Source of the DNA: Phocaeicola_A sp045545095
GTDB taxonomy: Bacteria; Bacteroidota; Bacteroidia; Bacteroidales; Bacteroidaceae
Length of the DNA stretch: 45,843 bases
Direction of reading: 5' to 3'
Assembly: GCA_045545095.1 (NCBI GenBank)
Contig: JAZQAG010000023.1
Coordinates: forward strand, 1 to 45,843
Shown: positions 42,866-45,843 of the stretch, one piece after another
How positions within the stretch are numbered: the first letter of the stretch is position 1
Layout of the letters: every line of letters starts with the position of its first letter
Translations under genes and position numbers: made by a program
Notes under the pieces: model-generated
Told to the model about the DNA's origin: nothing
The model's database searches: none
The model's input: only the letters and a program-made list of their open reading frames with translations

Positions 42866-45618
42866 TGTTCTCCTCCTTCCTCTTCTTCTTTCTGGTTAGC
42901 CTTGAACTCTTCCCATGCAAGGGCGCATTCGTCCTGCCATTTGCCAAGTTGTTCATCAGACTTATAGCGGAGTACACCATTAATCAAGTGAACAGTAGCA
43001 TCAGAGTCCATCAAAATTCTACGGGTGGGGTTGGCTGTCGAACCTGTACCACCACTGAACCAATAGTCGCGGCAGATGTTATTGTATAAGCCGGGCACAT
43101 CGGTCTGTACCTCATAAGTATTTCCCAGCACGTCTGTCACGCTCATGGATGTAGCCGTCACATTGGTCTTGACGGTGTAGAAACGACGGTTCTCCTCATT
43201 GAGCATCATGGTTTCATAGTCCATCGCACCGGTCGGTCCACCGATAATCAGTGAATTGTCATGTACGTGATAACGGATAAAGTTGTTGATACGCTTCTTG
43301 ATGACATCGCAATAGACAGAAGCTTCACTCTTCTCTTCAGAAGTATAGCCGCTACGGCTGTCGCGGATATCCTTGTACTTCTTGAAGTCTGTCCAAGTGG
43401 GAATGATACCATCATCAATCAATTTCTTCACGGCATCATTCTGGGGAACATATACAGTATAGTTGAAGTTGTCGAACAGAGTGAAGTTGAAGTTGGTACC
43501 AGAGTTGGCACACACACCAGTGATTGTTCCCTTGCTGTTCTCCATTGTTCCGCTGAAGAGGATGGAGTTCTTGTCCGTAGCGTCACTACCGTTGGCCAGA
43601 TCAAAGAACTGCTTGTACTGGGGAGCATCCTTCAGGGTCATATAAAGTGACTTGGTAGAGGTCAACGGCATCTGGCCTTCCACATGATAAGCCTCACCAT
43701 TGTCCTGATGATAAATTTTCTTCACTGTCAGAGCCTTGCCACCATTCTGCAACTGCCATGCACCCTGCACAGTCATTGTACCCTCTTGGCCGACATTCTG
43801 TACACGGATGTAGCTTCCGCTTTTGGTCTTGTAGAACTCCTGACCTTCCTTGAACTCGCCTACGACAATCATGTTCTCAATCATGTCACGCATACGGTTC
43901 TTCATCACCTCGGGAGTCACATCCAGACCGGTACCGACACCGGTTGTCTGTATATTACCATCAGCATCGATCTTACAAGCAATACGCTTGGCCTGAACAG
44001 TCTGCTTCAGTGAGTCATACTCGAATTTGAGCAGCGACTGTGAAGAACCGGAACCGTAATACACGGGATCGAGGTATTGGGTCATAGCTTCGTTGTCAGG
44101 CAACAACAGGCTGTAGTGTGACAGCTTGGAGTTGAGGAACGGCTTGAAATAGAGGGTAGGCTCGGAGTCATCTGAAGTGGGCTCGTAGTCGATACCCCAA
44201 TAGATGGTCTTGAACGTACGCTCACGCACCATAGCGGGGAATACCACGCTGGAGTATGAGTAGGGCGAATAAACTTCGTTCACCACAAATACCACACCGT
44301 TGCAACCCATGTAAGAGACCTTGATACTATCGGCATTGGCTCCCAAAGACTCCTGTGTACTGGGGTCGAGGATATCAGCAAACTTGGAAGGCACCTTACC
44401 GGTGAGCGCATCAATCATGTTCACATTGAGCAACTCGATAAGTGTCTGGTCAGGGATAGCCTCCAATGTACCGAACTCCTGCTTGAGGGCATTACCGGCA
44501 CCTTCGTCAAACCACTTCTTTATAGCGGCATTGGTAGGTACGAACATCATGGCAGCATCGTAATGCATGTCGTAGTTCATGGTATTGCTGTACATATACT
44601 GGTTCCATCCCGGATCGAAAGGCAACACTACAGGAGCCACTTCGCCATCAGGCGTCTCATTGTTCTTGCCATTAGCTGACTGGTTGCTGAGGTAACGGAG
44701 CACATACACCGAGTCCTGTGTGCCATAGAGGCGGCGGTACTCATTGGTAATGTTGTTACCGGCATAATAGGGAGCCGCAAAGCGGTCGATGAACTTCGAC
44801 CAGATAGAGGTACCATTCGGATCCTCATCACCACTGCGTCCCTGCTTGCGGATGATTTCAGCCATATTGTCATTGGGAGTGAGCACACCATTTACCTTGT
44901 GGATATATCCGTTCTTGCAAGTGATGTCGCGCTCGAATACCTGCTTGCCATTGACCCAAGCTTCGCCCAATGAAGTGGCCTGACCGTTGGTCAACAGGCT
45001 GAGGTCCTGCTCTGTGAATTGATGGTATTCCATGAACTTGGGCAGGAAGTGGATCATGGGAGGTGTGGTAGCATCCTTCAACAGGACAATACCCTCGGTA
45101 CGGTCGCGATACTTGTCCCACATTTCACCGGCAGGCATATCAGCCGGCTTCATGGTATAGACAGAGTCATAGATACTGAGCGAAGTGGACCGACGCATAC
45201 ACAAACCGGTCTGCGGGGGATTGCCACTTACATTGGAGAGCAACTCCACCAGATAGGCATTGTTGATCATCGAACTGTTGAGCAACAGCTTCTTCTGTGC
45301 ATCAGAAAGCTGACTGTAGTCCGACACACCCCAGTCATTGGTTTTGAACCACTCATCGAAAGCAGCGTCATCGGCCACAAACAATGTTTTCGAGCCTGTA
45401 TGGCTCAACACTTCTGTCAACTTCAAATCGTCAATCAATTTGAGTGTTGTCTGGTAGTTACCCTCTTCCTGCAGACGTTCGTAGATGGAGTTTCCCAACC
45501 AGGATGGCTGACCGGTGAGGTTCTCATCCTCACACGAAGGCAGCATCACGGCTGTACCCATCAAACAAGCTGCAAAAGCGCTCCTACAGAACAAGTGTCT
45601 CATAGTTTTGCTTTTCAT
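42862..45618 (-). CDS. Fasciclin-domain surface lipoprotein, large (first in locus)
   Basis: Protein of 918 residues with lipobox LPSC (C29). About four FAS1-like units are visible. Unit 1 (about 55-255) has TLFVADDAAFDEWF and ends YIHKVNGVL. Unit 2 (about 330-455) has MMFVPTNAAIKKWF. Unit 3 (about 460-660) has SLLLPDNEAMTQYL. Unit 4 (about 690-905) has YTVYVPQNDAVKKLI and ends VHLINGVLRY. An acidic tail (KEEEEGGEQ) closes it. It overlaps the SusC gene by 4 bp. The size and coupling suggest an elongated surface partner of the receptor that holds polymeric substrate; that role is inferred. Confidence 0.85.
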   Translation of the reverse strand: MKSKTMRHLFCRSAFAACLMGTAVMLPSCEDENLTGQPSWLGNSIYERLQEEGNYQTTLKLIDDLKLTEVLSHTGSKTLFVADDAAFDEWFKTNDWGVSDYSQLSDAQKKLLLNSSMINNAYLVELLSNVSGNPPQTGLCMRRSTSLSIYDSVYTMKPADMPAGEMWDKYRDRTEGIVLLKDATTPPMIHFLPKFMEYHQFTEQDLSLLTNGQATSLGEAWVNGKQVFERDITCKNGYIHKVNGVLTPNDNMAEIIRKQGRSGDEDPNGTSIWSKFIDRFAAPYYAGNNITNEYRRLYGTQDSVYVLRYLSNQSANGKNNETPDGEVAPVVLPFDPGWNQYMYSNTMNYDMHYDAAMMFVPTNAAIKKWFDEGAGNALKQEFGTLEAIPDQTLIELLNVNMIDALTGKVPSKFADILDPSTQESLGANADSIKVSYMGCNGVVFVVNEVYSPYSYSSVVFPAMVRERTFKTIYWGIDYEPTSDDSEPTLYFKPFLNSKLSHYSLLLPDNEAMTQYLDPVYYGSGSSQSLLKFEYDSLKQTVQAKRIACKIDADGNIQTTGVGTGLDVTPEVMKNRMRDMIENMIVVGEFKEGQEFYKTKSGSYIRVQNVGQEGTMTVQGAWQLQNGGKALTVKKIYHQDNGEAYHVEGQMPLTSTKSLYMTLKDAPQYKQFFDLANGSDATDKNSILFSGTMENSKGTITGVCANSGTNFNFTLFDNFNYTVYVPQNDAVKKLIDDGIIPTWTDFKKYKDIRDSRSGYTSEEKSEASVYCDVIKKRINNFIRYHVHDNSLIIGGPTGAMDYETMMLNEENRRFYTVKTNVTATSMSVTDVLGNTYEVQTDVPGLYNNICRDYWFSGGTGSTANPTRRILMDSDATVHLINGVLRYKSDEQLGKWQDECALAWEEFKANQKEEEEGGEQ

Positions 45619-45671
45619 AAATTGTGTTGTATTAGTTAATTTATTTGATTTATATTAGTTTACTTTTTTTA

Positions 45672-45832
45672 GTGACTGGTGACTGGTGACTGGTGACTGG
45701 TGACTAGTGACTAGTGACTAGTGACTAGTGACTAGTGACTAGTGACTAGTGACTAGTGACTAGTGACTAGTGACTAGTGACTAGTGACTAGTGACTAGCT
45801 ACTAGCTACTAGCTACTAGTGAATAGTCATCA
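45672..45832. repeat. 23-unit heptamer minisatellite upstream of the first fasciclin gene
   Basis: On the plus strand there are four copies of GTGACTG, fourteen of GTGACTA, three of GCTACTA and about two degenerate units, all in one 7-bp register. It lies 54 bp ahead of the fasciclin ATG at 45618. The intervening 45619-45671 is A/T-rich without a TAnnTTTG box, so no promoter is visible and transcription may enter from beyond the window. Confidence 0.95.
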
Positions 45833-45843
45833 GTATTTCCACT

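Noticed and set aside
24603..45618. Two SusCD pairs as a recent tandem duplication
   Set aside because: The SusC and SusD proteins differ strongly in sequence between pairs, and the order of accessory genes is not the same.
45672..45832. Repeat array as a CRISPR
   Set aside because: The units are 7 bp with no spacers between them and no cas genes are near.

Overview
The window looks like chromosomal DNA from a gut Bacteroidales, most likely Bacteroides or Phocaeicola. The evidence is two SusC/SusD pairs, Bacteroidetes-type promoters (TTTG about 19-20 nt upstream of TAnnTTTG), a GLPGLI-family protein, fasciclin-domain lipoproteins and GH2 and choloylglycine-hydrolase genes. Species cannot be fixed from sequence alone. 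No rRNA, tRNA, transposase, phage gene or CRISPR array was seen.

Left part (1-5.1 kb, + strand): a GLPGLI protein overlaps a TonB-receptor-like outer-membrane barrel, followed by an ECF sigma factor and a single-pass membrane protein that is probably its anti-sigma factor. The sequence ahead of the GLPGLI gene and ahead of the sigma gene is almost identical, suggesting one regulon. A ParDE-type toxin-antitoxin pair (5.1-5.7 kb, - strand) follows, with an operator overlapping its promoter. Then come dusB and a polysaccharide deacetylase (- strand).

Middle (7.9-24.4 kb): mostly housekeeping and accessory genes. These are a choloylglycine-hydrolase-family enzyme, ferritin, a MATE exporter, a LOG-family protein with a DMT transporter, two glycosyltransferases (one carrying an in-frame palindromic repeat), a GH2 glycosidase, greA with a terminator in its leader, a HIT protein, a CPBP protease with an M16 protease, and a Cu/Zn-type efflux permease fused to an HMA domain. 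An unusual 104-bp palindromic array of four 21-bp units lies at 13.44-13.54 kb.

Right part (24.6-45.8 kb, - strand): one long, apparently co-oriented polysaccharide-utilisation-type locus. Reading with transcription, the order is fasciclin lipoprotein, SusC, SusD, fasciclin lipoprotein, fasciclin lipoprotein, SusC, SusD, and a large secreted GH128-like glucanase. There is only one recognisable degradative enzyme and three fasciclin proteins, which probably act as surface glycan-binding partners of the two import complexes. No regulator and no clear internal promoter are visible, so the control region probably lies beyond the right end.

The most striking non-coding signal is in the spacers of this locus. 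Several are built largely from 7-bp or 9-bp tandem repeats that begin at or very near the stop codon of the preceding gene. A 23-unit heptamer array lies ahead of the first gene in view.
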